Source of the DNA: Micromonospora mirobrigensis
Lineage (GTDB): Bacteria > Actinomycetota > Actinomycetes > Mycobacteriales > Micromonosporaceae
Reading direction: 5' to 3'
DNA length: 64,000 bases
Assembly: GCF_900091555.1 (NCBI RefSeq)
Contig: NZ_FMCX01000013.1
Coordinates: 25,442-89,441, forward strand
Below the pieces are notes generated by a model. It had not been told where the DNA came from and searched no databases. It worked only from the letters and a program-made list of their open reading frames with translations. This document shows, piece by piece, positions 57,635-64,000 of this stretch (the stretch's first letter is position 1; the number at the start of each line of letters is the position of its first letter). Position numbers and translations under genes: made by a program.

Positions 57635-59458
57635 TCAGTCACCCGGCACGGTCCAGAGCCAGACGTCGTCGACCCGTCGCGGCGGGCCGAGGATCGCGGT
57701 GGCGGTGCGGCGCAGAGCGTCCTCGTCGAGGTCGTACTTCGCGCCGTGCACCCGGTCGGCCAGCACCACCGCGGTCACCCCCCAGTAGCGCAGGTCGGCG
57801 CGGCAGAGCCGGACGCTGCCGTCGGTGATGATCGGCACCAGCCCGGTCCGGCCGGCCTGGTCCATCAGGGTGTCGAAGGTGCGCGGCGGCGGTCCGATCC
57901 GACCCCGGCCGTCCGGGCCGCCGGGGCCGAGGAAGAAGCCCGCCGGGATGCGGAACTCGCCCTGCCGGTGGGCCAGGGCGTACGCCTGCCAGCGCTGGCC
58001 GTCGGGGGTGACGTCGAGGGTCAGCGGCAGCGGGGTGAGCACCCCGTCGGGCGGGACGTGCCGCTTCCAGGTGCCGGCTGTGATGAACGCCGGGACCGGC
58101 TCGCGGGCGCTGGTGGCCAGCGGGACCGGCAGCAGCGGCAGCAGCGCCACCGCGAAGCCGGCCAGCCACGCCGGGCCGGCCGCCCGGGCGCGCGGCGGAT
58201 CGGCGCGCAGGCTGTCGATCGCGTACGCCAGCAGCAGCCCGATCACCGGCGCGACCACCAGGGCCAGCCGGGAGGGGAGCGCCGCGTTGACCACCGGCAG
58301 GTTGTCCAGCACGCCGAACGGCAGCAGTTGCCCGGTGCGCCGGCCGTCCCACCTCGCCTCCGGGCCCAACGACAGCACCCCGAAGACCAGTGCGGTGACG
58401 CCCAGCGCGGCCAGGGTGGCCCGGCGGGCCTGGGCGGCCCGCCGCCACAGCAGCGCGAAGCAGGCCACGGCGAGCAGCAGCAGCGGCACCCCGAAGAAGG
58501 AGTTCTCCTCGGTCGGGTTCGGGGCCAGCGCGGTGCCCAGTCCGGCCGCGCCGGCCAGCGACCGCTGCGGGTACGCCCCGAACGCCGCGATGTCCTCCGA
58601 GTGGATCATCGGGTCGAAGCCGGTGCCGTGGAACCGCTGCGGCCCGGCGAAGTGCAGCCACAGCGGGTACGCCAGCAGCGCCCCGGCCACCAGCGCGGTC
58701 ACCCCGAGCCCGCGCAGGAAGTGCGGCAGCGCGGCCCGGGCCTGCGCCCGGCGGGCCGGGTGCGCCGACCAGACGGCGAGGAAGAGGGCCAGTGCCAGGG
58801 CGGTGAAGAAGAGCCCCTCGGCGGCGATGGAGAAGGCCACCGCCACCAGCACCCCGAGCAGCACCCCGCCGCGCGCCCAGTTCCCCGGTCGGCCCAGCGC
58901 GAACAGCGCCCACGCCAGCAGCGGCGCCAGCCAGCCGGCGGTCCAGTTCAGGTGGGCGTTGGCGTGCGACACCATCCCGGGGGAGTACGCGATGAACAGC
59001 GCGCCCACCCCGGCGGCGAGTCGGCTGCCGACCAGGTGCCGGCTGAGCAGCCAGTACCAGGCCAGCCCGGTGGCGGCGAGATTGAGCGTGAGCACCACCA
59101 GGAAGGTGGCCGGCGGCCCGACCAGGTACGTCAGCGGGGCGAAGACCGCGGCGTAGACGGTGATCGAGGTGTTGACGGCGAGGTTGACCCCGTCGGGGAC
59201 GTTGATCAGCTGGGTGAAGAACGGGTTCTCGCCGTGGGTGAGCGCGTGCCCGCCGAAGGCCAGCAGCCACTCGAAGAGCGCCTGGTCGCTGGAGTTGACG
59301 GTGATCGCCCGGCCGTTCGGGTCCCGCCACAGCCCGCTGGTCACCCAGAACGCCAGCGCCACCGCGGCGACCGCCACCACCAGGTCGACCCGGCGGTCCC
59401 GGCGGGCGACCGGCGCGGCGGGGGCGGGGCCGTCGACCAGGGACGGTGAACTCGGCAC
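57635..59458 (-). CDS. Polytopic membrane protein, GT-C glycosyltransferase-like
   Basis: The 607-residue protein has about eleven membrane helices over residues 20-440, with an outer loop after helix one containing SSDQALFEWLLAFGGHALTH and, later, FSIAAEGLFFTALALALFL. The C-terminal 150 residues are soluble and beta-rich. The Asp in the first loop and the helix order recall GT-C sugar transferases or the DUF6541/YfhO group. No substrate can be read. The GTG at 59458 is chosen because the frame upstream has no membrane or conserved character. It is divergent from the PHB-depolymerase gene. Confidence 0.7.
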   Translation of the reverse strand: MPSSPSLVDGPAPAAPVARRDRRVDLVVAVAAVALAFWVTSGLWRDPNGRAITVNSSDQALFEWLLAFGGHALTHGENPFFTQLINVPDGVNLAVNTSITVYAAVFAPLTYLVGPPATFLVVLTLNLAATGLAWYWLLSRHLVGSRLAAGVGALFIAYSPGMVSHANAHLNWTAGWLAPLLAWALFALGRPGNWARGGVLLGVLVAVAFSIAAEGLFFTALALALFLAVWSAHPARRAQARAALPHFLRGLGVTALVAGALLAYPLWLHFAGPQRFHGTGFDPMIHSEDIAAFGAYPQRSLAGAAGLGTALAPNPTEENSFFGVPLLLLAVACFALLWRRAAQARRATLAALGVTALVFGVLSLGPEARWDGRRTGQLLPFGVLDNLPVVNAALPSRLALVVAPVIGLLLAYAIDSLRADPPRARAAGPAWLAGFAVALLPLLPVPLATSAREPVPAFITAGTWKRHVPPDGVLTPLPLTLDVTPDGQRWQAYALAHRQGEFRIPAGFFLGPGGPDGRGRIGPPPRTFDTLMDQAGRTGLVPIITDGSVRLCRADLRYWGVTAVVLADRVHGAKYDLDEDALRRTATAILGPPRRVDDVWLWTVPGD

Positions 59459-59635
59459 GCAGCGGACGTTACCAACCCGAACGGGGCACGCCGGGCAGAC
59501 ACGAAAGCCCACCCGCCCGACACATCGGCAGGAGCGAATGTGTGAGCGCGGCCCATGTCGCCGGTCGGAAACACGGACGTAACGTCGCGGCAACTCGGGA
59601 GTGACCCAGTTCACAACCCTCATCGGGAGGTCGCC

Positions 59636-60850
59636 GTGCGCCGCCGCTCATCCATCCTCGCCAGACTCGCCGGGGCGGTCGCCGGGGCCGCGCTCGCCGC
59701 CGCCACCGTCGTCGCCGTCGCCGCGCCCGCCCAGGCCGCCACGCTCACCCAGGTCACCGGCTTCGGCTCCAACCCCGGCAACCTGAGCATGTACGCCTAC
59801 CGACCGGACGGCCTGCCGGCCAACGCGCCGGCGGTGGTGCTGCTGCACGGCTGCACCCAGAACGCCTCGGGCTACTTCACCAACTCCGGCTGGCAGAAGT
59901 ACGCCGACCAGTGGAAGTTCGCGCTGGTCGTGCCCCAGCAGGCCACGTCCAACAACTCCAGCTCCTGCTTCAACTGGTTCGAGACCGGCGACACCGCCCG
60001 GGGGCAGGGCGAGGCCCTGTCGATCAAGCAGATGGTCGACTACGCGAAGAGCACCTACGCCGTCGACCCGGCCCGGGTCTTCGTCAGCGGGCTCTCGGCC
60101 GGCGCGGCGATGAGCGCGGTCATGCTGGCCACCTACCCGGACGTCTTCGCCGCCGGCTCGGTCATCGCCGGCCTTCCGTACCGCTGCGCGACCAGCACCA
60201 CCAGCGCGTACTCCTGCATGAACCCCGGGGTGGACAAGAGCCCGACCGCCTGGGGTGACCTGGTGCGGGGCGCGTACCCCGGCTACGCCGGGCCGCGGCC
60301 CCGGGTGGCGATCTGGCACGGCACCTCGGACACCACGGTGGCCCCGGCCAACGCCGTCGAGTCCCGCGACCAGTGGACCAACGTGCTCGGCGTCCCGCAG
60401 ACCCCGACCAGCACCGCATCCCTGCCCGGCGGCACCAGCCTGGAGGTCTACGGCAACGACGCCGTCCGGCTCTACCGGGTCTCCGGGATGGGCCACGGCA
60501 CGCCCGTCGACCCGGGCACCGGCGCCGACCAGTGCGGCAACGTGGCCGCGTACTTCCTGGACGCCATCTGCTCGACGTACCGGGACGCGCTCTTCTTCGG
60601 CCTGGGCGGCGGCGCGTCGCCCACCCCGACCCCGACGGCGACCGCATCCCCGACGCCGAGCCCGTCCCCGACGGCGTCGCCGACCTGCGTCACGGCCAGC
60701 AACTACGCCCATGTGACCGCCGGGCGCGCCTACCAGTCCGGCGGGTACGCCTACGCGCTGGGCAGCAACCAGCGGATGGGCCTCTACAACACCTTCTACA
60801 CGACCACCCTCAAGCAGACCGGGCCCAGCTACTGGGTCATCGGTTGCTGA
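59636..60850 (+). CDS. Secreted PHB-depolymerase-family esterase
   Basis: The 404-residue protein has a Tat-like signal peptide (RRRSSILARLAGAVAGAALA, then AQA), an alpha/beta-hydrolase domain with the LHGCTQNASG oxyanion region, the nucleophile in VSGLSAGAAM, and the catalytic His in GMGHGTPVDP. A Pro/Thr/Ser linker (about residues 333-355) leads to a C-terminal 50-residue adhesion domain (ASNYAHVTAGRAYQSGGYAY) seen in extracellular PHA depolymerases and related esterases. It should hydrolyse polyester or feruloyl ester substrates outside the cell. GGGAGG lies five bases before the GTG. Confidence 0.85.
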   Translation: MRRRSSILARLAGAVAGAALAAATVVAVAAPAQAATLTQVTGFGSNPGNLSMYAYRPDGLPANAPAVVLLHGCTQNASGYFTNSGWQKYADQWKFALVVPQQATSNNSSSCFNWFETGDTARGQGEALSIKQMVDYAKSTYAVDPARVFVSGLSAGAAMSAVMLATYPDVFAAGSVIAGLPYRCATSTTSAYSCMNPGVDKSPTAWGDLVRGAYPGYAGPRPRVAIWHGTSDTTVAPANAVESRDQWTNVLGVPQTPTSTASLPGGTSLEVYGNDAVRLYRVSGMGHGTPVDPGTGADQCGNVAAYFLDAICSTYRDALFFGLGGGASPTPTPTATASPTPSPSPTASPTCVTASNYAHVTAGRAYQSGGYAYALGSNQRMGLYNTFYTTTLKQTGPSYWVIGC

Positions 60851-60858
60851 GGATGTAA

Positions 60859-60935
60859 GCAGGGGCCCCCTATTAACGCTTCCGGTAGAGCAGGGGCCCC
60901 TTGTTAACAGACGTCTGTTAACAAGGGGCCCCTGC
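60859..60935. repeat. GGGGCCCC/TTAAC repeat, copy C, with a perfect 46-bp palindrome
   Basis: The first unit (60859-60879) and the second (60890-60910) repeat the copy A arrangement with spacer TTCCGGTAGA. A third unit in opposite orientation follows at once, so 60890-60935 is a perfect palindrome of 46 bases, 23 on each side of the centre 60912/60913. It lies between two convergent genes and would form an extreme hairpin in RNA from either strand. Confidence 0.9.
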
Positions 60936-60955
60936 AAACACCCAGGGCCCGGGCC

Positions 60956-61861
60956 TCACTCGGTCAGGGCGGCGTGCAGCGCGCCGGCCAGGTCCGGGTG
61001 GCGCCACGGGAAGCCGGCCCGGTTCAGCACCCCGGGCAGCACCCGGGTGCTGGTCAGCGCCTCGTGGGCGAAGCCGCCGAGGGCCACCTTCAGCGCCAGC
61101 GCCGGGATCGGAATGATCGCCGGGCGGTGCAGCTGCCGGGCCAGTTCCCTGGTGAACTCGGCGTTGGTCACCGGGTTCGGGCCGACCAGGTTGACCGCGC
61201 CGGCGACGTTCTCCCGGGCCAGCAGGAACGCGGCGGCGTCCAGCCAGTCGACCATCGAGATCCAGGGCAGCCACTGCCGGCCGCTGCCCAGCCGCCCGGC
61301 GATGCCCAGCTTGAACGGCAGCAGCTGCGGCTTGAGCAGGCCGCCGTCGCGGTGCAGCGGCAGCCCGGTGCGCAGCCGGACCACCCGTACCCCGGCGTCC
61401 TCGGCCGGCCGGGTGGCGGCCTCCCAGACCCGGCAGACGTCGGCCAGGAAACCCTCGCCGGCCGGCGCGTCCTCCTCGACGACCCGGTCGCCGGTGTTGC
61501 CGTACCAGCCCACGGCGGAGGAGTTGAGCAGCACCGTCGGCCGGTCGGCCGCCGGCAGCCCGGCGATGGCGACAGCCAGGGTGGTGGTGGTGTCGACCCG
61601 GCTGGACCGGATCAGCCGCTTGTAGTCGTCGTCCCAGCGCTTGTCGCCGACGCCCGCGCCGGCCAGGTTGACCACCGCCTCGGCCCCGGCCACCACGGTC
61701 GGGTCGAGCTGCGCGGCGGACGGGTTCCACTGTCGCTCGTCGGGGGTGCGGGCCGGCCGCCGGACCAGCCGGGTGACCTGGTGCCCGTCGGCGGTGAACC
61801 GGTCGGCGAGCCGGGTGCCGAGGAAGCCGGACGCGCCGGCCATGAGGATCCGCATGTTCAT
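60956..61861 (-). CDS. TIGR01777-family NAD(P)-dependent epimerase (SulA/YfcH-like)
   Basis: The 301-residue protein has the GASGFLGTRLAD Rossmann motif, LVRRPARTPDERQWNP, VVNLAGAGVGDKRWD, then LLNSSAVGWYGNTGDR with the YxN-type active region, and a C-terminal DUF1731 domain (GFAHEALTSTRVLPGVLNRA, then GFPWRHPDL). The family is widespread with no fixed substrate. The ATG at 61861 overlaps the stop of the small gene upstream (ATGA), so it is the last gene of a coupled series. The palindromic repeat lies just past the stop. Confidence 0.85.
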   Translation of the reverse strand: MNMRILMAGASGFLGTRLADRFTADGHQVTRLVRRPARTPDERQWNPSAAQLDPTVVAGAEAVVNLAGAGVGDKRWDDDYKRLIRSSRVDTTTTLAVAIAGLPAADRPTVLLNSSAVGWYGNTGDRVVEEDAPAGEGFLADVCRVWEAATRPAEDAGVRVVRLRTGLPLHRDGGLLKPQLLPFKLGIAGRLGSGRQWLPWISMVDWLDAAAFLLARENVAGAVNLVGPNPVTNAEFTRELARQLHRPAIIPIPALALKVALGGFAHEALTSTRVLPGVLNRAGFPWRHPDLAGALHAALTE

Positions 61862-62136
61862 ATCTTCGGGTACGGAACCCGATCTGGATGCGTTGAGCGC
61901 ATTGCCCAGCCGAGGAAACGGGTGAAGAGCTGCGTCGGGGTCGGCCCGTCGTCGGGGTGCAGCCGGTGCAGCTCGCCCGCCGCGTCGTGCAGCATCCCGC
62001 CCAGGTGGACCAGGAGGGTGACCCGGTCGTCCGCGTACTCCTGGAGGAGCCGCAGCCGGGCCGGCGCGCACGGCCACGGCGCGGCGCAGGACCGGCAGAG
62101 CCAGAGCGGGCGCAGCGGGGTGTGCGGGACGCTCAC
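61858..62136 (-). CDS. Small conserved protein with CRSCAAPWPC motif, 92 aa
   Basis: The product begins SVPHTPLRPLWLCRSCAAPW, a motif with three nearby cysteines, then a helical region (LRLLQEYADDRVTLLVHLGG) and GPTPTQLFTRFLGWAMRS. Proteins of this kind are frequent in Micromonosporaceae, Streptomyces and related genera, often labelled flavin reductase without good reason, and often lie next to GntR or XRE regulators. The GTG start overlaps the previous stop (GTGA). The cysteines may bind a metal. Function not known. Confidence 0.7.
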   Translation of the reverse strand: MSVPHTPLRPLWLCRSCAAPWPCAPARLRLLQEYADDRVTLLVHLGGMLHDAAGELHRLHPDDGPTPTQLFTRFLGWAMRSTHPDRVPYPKI

Positions 62137-62396
62137 CACCGACCGCCGTTGGCCCGCCAGGTCTGGGCCGGGGTGAGCCGGCCGACCCGGCCGACCTGCG
62201 GGTTCGCCCGGGTCGCCTCCTCCCACCACCGGGTGTTCGGCGGCGGGGCGGGCGGTTCGGTGGGGACCGGCGCGTGCCGGTCCGGGCAGGCCGGCCAGCG
62301 CAGCCCGCACGAGCACCGACGCCACCCGTCGCGCCAGGTCCGCCGGTGCCGGGGTGCGAGCGGCACCGGCGCGACGTTGCGTCGCGGCCACCGCAT
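62133..62396 (-). CDS. Small hypothetical protein, 87 aa
   Basis: A basic N-terminal half (RWPRRNVAPVPLAPRHRRTW) with two cysteines is followed by a proline-rich part and a Trp-rich end (NTRWWEEATRANPQVGRVGR, then TPAQTWRANGGRW). It is coupled on both sides: its ATG shares a base with the stop of the gene before, and its stop overlaps the next GTG. I do not recognise a domain. The tight overlaps and family-wide occurrence of such small genes beside the CRSCAAPWPC-type gene support it as real. Confidence 0.55.
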   Translation of the reverse strand: MRWPRRNVAPVPLAPRHRRTWRDGWRRCSCGLRWPACPDRHAPVPTEPPAPPPNTRWWEEATRANPQVGRVGRLTPAQTWRANGGRW

Positions 62397-62692
62397 CACG
62401 ACCGCCCGTCGGGTACGCCGACCAGCCGGCCGTCGCGCTCGGCGAGCCCGTCGACCAGCTCGTCGGGCAGGCCGCGCGAGTGCAGCACCCGCCGCGCCCA
62501 CCGGTGCAGCAGGCAGGGGTACGCGGTCCGGTCGGCCCGGCACAGCGGGCCGGTGGGCCACTGCTCCGGCGCGTGCACGAGCAGCGCCAGCAGCGCCAGT
62601 TTCAGGTCGTCCACGGTGACCACCCAGGGCAGGGGCAGCTCGCCGAGCACCTTTTCCAGGGCGTCCACCGGTGGGGTGGCTGTCGTCCGCAC
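62396..62692 (-). CDS. Small hypothetical protein, 98 aa
   Basis: The first gene of the coupled set. The product has a helical core (DALEKVLGELPLPWVVTVDD, then LKLALLALLVHAPEQWPTGP) and a CLLHRWARRVLHSRGLPDEL segment in the C-terminal half. Two cysteines are present. GGAGA lies six bases before the GTG. The leading promoter must be in the divergent intergenic region shared with the GntR gene. Function unknown; regulation by that GntR protein is a natural guess from position. Confidence 0.6.
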   Translation of the reverse strand: MRTTATPPVDALEKVLGELPLPWVVTVDDLKLALLALLVHAPEQWPTGPLCRADRTAYPCLLHRWARRVLHSRGLPDELVDGLAERDGRLVGVPDGRS

Positions 62693-63017
62693 GAGACGTC
62701 TCCTTCGCGTCGACGGTGGCGCCGGGGCGGGCGGGGACGGCCGGGCGCGCGCCTGGTCGGCCGGAGCCCGGCACCCGCCCCGGGCCTGCTCAGGTGGGCC
62801 CGTCGACGGCTGGTCGCGGGCAGCGGGCACCCGGCCGGGCACCGGGGGAGTGGCCGGCCGGGTGGTTCCACAGGACGACCAGCTCACGGTTTGCAGACCT
62901 GGGAGCCGGTCGATCTGAGCCTCACACAACTTGTTGTACAAAGCAAGGACGAACTTGGTCTTACTTGTTGTGGCTGGTGGTTCATGGTCGAATGGCGGTG
63001 CAGACCTGGGAGTGTGG
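62693..63017. promoter_or_regulatory. Divergent 325-bp regulatory region with repeated sequence blocks
   Basis: Between the small-gene cluster and the GntR regulator there is no gene. The block TGCAGACCTGGGAG occurs twice (62892-62905 and 62999-63012), the second reaching into the ribosome site of the regulator. Between them lie ACAAC-TT-GTTGT (62926-62937 region) and a second ACTTGTTGT. Repeats of this kind are candidate operators for the short GntR protein acting on both divergent promoters. Confidence 0.5.
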
Positions 63018-63260
63018 ATGCCCGCCAAGGCAAAGTGGGCGCAGCTGGCCGACCATCTTCGTGAGCGGATCGAGTCGGGCGAGCTGGCGCCGGGGGAGAA
63101 GCTGCCGTCGACCGCGCAGCTCAAGGAGGAGCACGGCGTGTCGCAGACCGTCGTGCGTCAGGCGATCTTCCTTTTGCAGACGCAGGGGTGGGTCGAGGGC
63201 GTGCACGGCGTCGGCGTCTTCGTGGCCGAGGAACTGCCGCAGCGGCAGGACGGGTCGTGA
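63018..63260 (+). CDS. Short GntR-type winged-helix regulator, 80 aa
   Basis: The 80-residue protein is just a GntR DNA-binding domain: KWAQLADHLRERIESGELAP, then GEKLPSTAQLKEEHGVSQTV, VRQAIFLLQTQGWVEGVHGV and GVFVAEE as the wing. There is no ligand-binding domain, as in KorSA-like repressors. It is divergent from the four-gene small-protein cluster. The ATG at 63018 follows GGGAG. It probably represses its own promoter and the divergent one through the repeats between them. Confidence 0.8.
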   Translation: MPAKAKWAQLADHLRERIESGELAPGEKLPSTAQLKEEHGVSQTVVRQAIFLLQTQGWVEGVHGVGVFVAEELPQRQDGS

Positions 63261-63292
63261 CGTCCGTGCCGTTCGCCGTCGCGGGCTGAGTG

Positions 63293-63658
63293 ATGCTCGA
63301 AGCCGGTAAGCGCTCCCGGACCCAGCCCCCACCGCCACCCGTGGTGTTCGAGGCGCTCACCCAACCCGACCGCGATCCGGCCCGGCCGTGGCTGCGGTCG
63401 CGGCTGCTCGACGACGAACAGCCCCCGCGGATCGTGGAGGCGTCCTGCCCGGGTCTGGTCGTCTGGTCGTCACTCTGGCCCCGGCGACCGGACGCCCTGG
63501 TGCGCTTCGAGCTCGAGTCCGACGGGTCGTACGACACACTGCTGCGCTGGACGCTGCTCGTCGACGAGCCGATGCCGGACGCGTCGCTGCTCGGGCACCT
63601 GCGCAAGCGGATCAACTACCTGATCAACGAGAGCCTGCGCGCCACCTTCGGCAACTAG
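63293..63658 (+). CDS. Conserved hypothetical protein, 121 aa
   Basis: The product opens with a Pro-rich stretch and then has VVFEALTQPDRDPARPWL, VEASCPGLVVWSSLWPRRPD, ALVRFELESDGSYDTLLRWT and HLRKRINYLINESLRATFGN. The alternating strands with a C-terminal helix resemble the SRPBCC/START-like fold, but this is uncertain. Start is one of two adjacent codons (ATG at 63293). It lies 32 bases after the GntR gene and may be in its operon. The insertion sequence begins soon after the stop. Confidence 0.6.
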   Translation: MLEAGKRSRTQPPPPPVVFEALTQPDRDPARPWLRSRLLDDEQPPRIVEASCPGLVVWSSLWPRRPDALVRFELESDGSYDTLLRWTLLVDEPMPDASLLGHLRKRINYLINESLRATFGN

Positions 63659-63659
63659 T

Positions 63660-64000
63660 ACGGCAGCCGCCGTTTGAGATCTTGCTGGTGAACCGGGGTG
63701 GACGCGAGGCGGCCACCGCGTGATCGTCTGTGCGTTGTGGACACATCATCAGATCTGGCGGTGGCCGCGTGCCACAGCGTAGCTGTTGGTCGGTGGGAGC
63801 GGGTGTTGGCCGAGGTGCTGGGCTGCTTCGCGGGCCGGTTTGGTCGCGTGGAGCCGCGTCGGGCGGCGGGACAGTTCGTGACCGGGCTGCTGTCCGAGCT
63901 TGAGGTGAAGACGTGCTGGCAGTTGGCCGAGCAGGCCGGACATGCCCGGCCGGACGCGATGCAGCGCCTGTTGTATCGGGCGGTGTGGGACGCCGACGCT
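63660..64000 (+). mobile_element. Left part of an IS701-type insertion sequence (cut by the window edge)
   Basis: Only the beginning is present. The left end must lie between the previous stop at 63658 and the transposase start at 63737, but the exact terminal repeat cannot be named without the right end. GCGGCCACCGC (63709-63719) and GCGGTGGCCGC (63758-63768) form an 11-bp inverted repeat around the transposase start codon. Confidence 0.7.
63737..64000 (+). CDS. IS701-family transposase, N-terminal fragment (runs off the window)
   Basis: From the GTG the 88 residues present include CFAGRFGRVEPRRAAGQFVT, GLLSELEVKTCWQLAEQAG and DAMQRLLYRAVWDADA, which match the well-conserved N-terminus of IS701-type DDE transposases (pattern RFxRVEPRRRAGxxxxGLL…NCWxxAExAG…MQxLLxRAxWDAD). 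The DDE catalytic residues would be beyond the window. The frame is intact as far as it goes. The start codon lies in the loop of a possible hairpin, a common way to limit transposase translation. Confidence 0.88.
   Translation, partial: MDTSSDLAVAACHSVAVGRWERVLAEVLGCFAGRFGRVEPRRAAGQFVTGLLSELEVKTCWQLAEQAGHARPDAMQRLLYRAVWDADA

Noticed and set aside
57620..59449. A 600-residue forward frame opposite the GT-C-like membrane protein
   Set aside because: Low-complexity Gly/Gln/Arg sequence; the minus strand has proper membrane helices.
52437..60935. GGGGCCCC/TTAAC units considered as a CRISPR or as simple terminators
   Set aside because: They are too few and irregular for CRISPR, and copy A lies inside a leader with intact downstream gene, so a plain terminator does not explain all copies.
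61858..62136. Annotation as a flavin reductase
   Set aside because: The 92-residue protein has no flavin-binding motif; the name is a database habit for this small family.

Overview
The window is high-GC actinobacterial chromosome. Codon use, GTG starts, mycothiol- and F420-linked enzymes, a SigE-family sigma factor, and the order lipB / lipA / DUF4191 / RDD / glnA1 / glnE / glnA2 / nadE / panB point to Micromonosporaceae, most likely Micromonospora or a close relative. No rRNA, tRNA or CRISPR array was seen.

Bases 1 to about 11,000 are accessory DNA. The core is an integrative and conjugative element of the pSAM2 (AICE) type: Pra-like activator, small zinc-ribbon protein, FtsK/TraB-type translocase, three small genes including a DUF2637 membrane protein, a RepSA-type initiator, excisionase and tyrosine integrase. 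Almost all of these genes overlap at start/stop codons and read as one operon, with operator-like palindromes ahead of it. On both sides lie clearly lower-GC genes typical of defence cargo: a P-loop ATPase resembling the Sll1717 family, and a DUF262+DUF1524 protein resembling GmrSD type IV restriction enzymes. A truncated glycosyltransferase-like gene and a small unknown gene complete the left end. No attachment site could be identified.

From about 11.1 to 20.9 kb is ordinary chromosome: a mycothiol-dependent isomerase-like protein, a Roadblock/LC7 protein, an M48 peptidase gene broken by one frameshift, a lysine/alanine-rich histone-like protein, an RNase II-type nuclease, an F420-NADP oxidoreductase, a DUF402 protein, a DUF222/HNH protein and a glyoxalase-like protein.

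From about 21 to 46.4 kb is a nitrogen and cofactor region: panB, glutamine-dependent nadE, glnA2, glnE and glnA1. GlnA1 keeps the tyrosine that GlnE adenylylates; GlnA2 does not. A good GlnR-type site lies upstream of glnA1. Between these genes are a methyltransferase, a WYL regulator with a VOC protein, a virginiamycin-B-lyase-like propeller, a secreted metallophosphoesterase, an LD-carboxypeptidase, a glutamine amidotransferase, and an operon with two tandem MptB-type mannosyltransferases. A sigma factor with an overlapping membrane-protein gene follows.

From 46.6 to 60.9 kb are a large LuxR-type ATPase regulator, two small secreted proteins (one apparently leaderless), lipA, an archaeal-type aspartyl-tRNA synthetase preceded by a readable translational T-box riboswitch, an ammonia-dependent nadE, an ECF42 sigma / DGPF / VOC operon, lipB, a membrane protein and a secreted PHB-depolymerase-like esterase. 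A GGGGCCCC/TTAAC repeat family occurs three times, once inside the T-box and twice between convergent genes, where one copy includes a perfect 46-bp palindrome.

The right end holds a translationally coupled four-gene cluster (a TIGR01777 epimerase and three small unknown proteins) divergent from a short GntR regulator, then a small unknown gene and the start of an IS701-type transposase that runs off the window.
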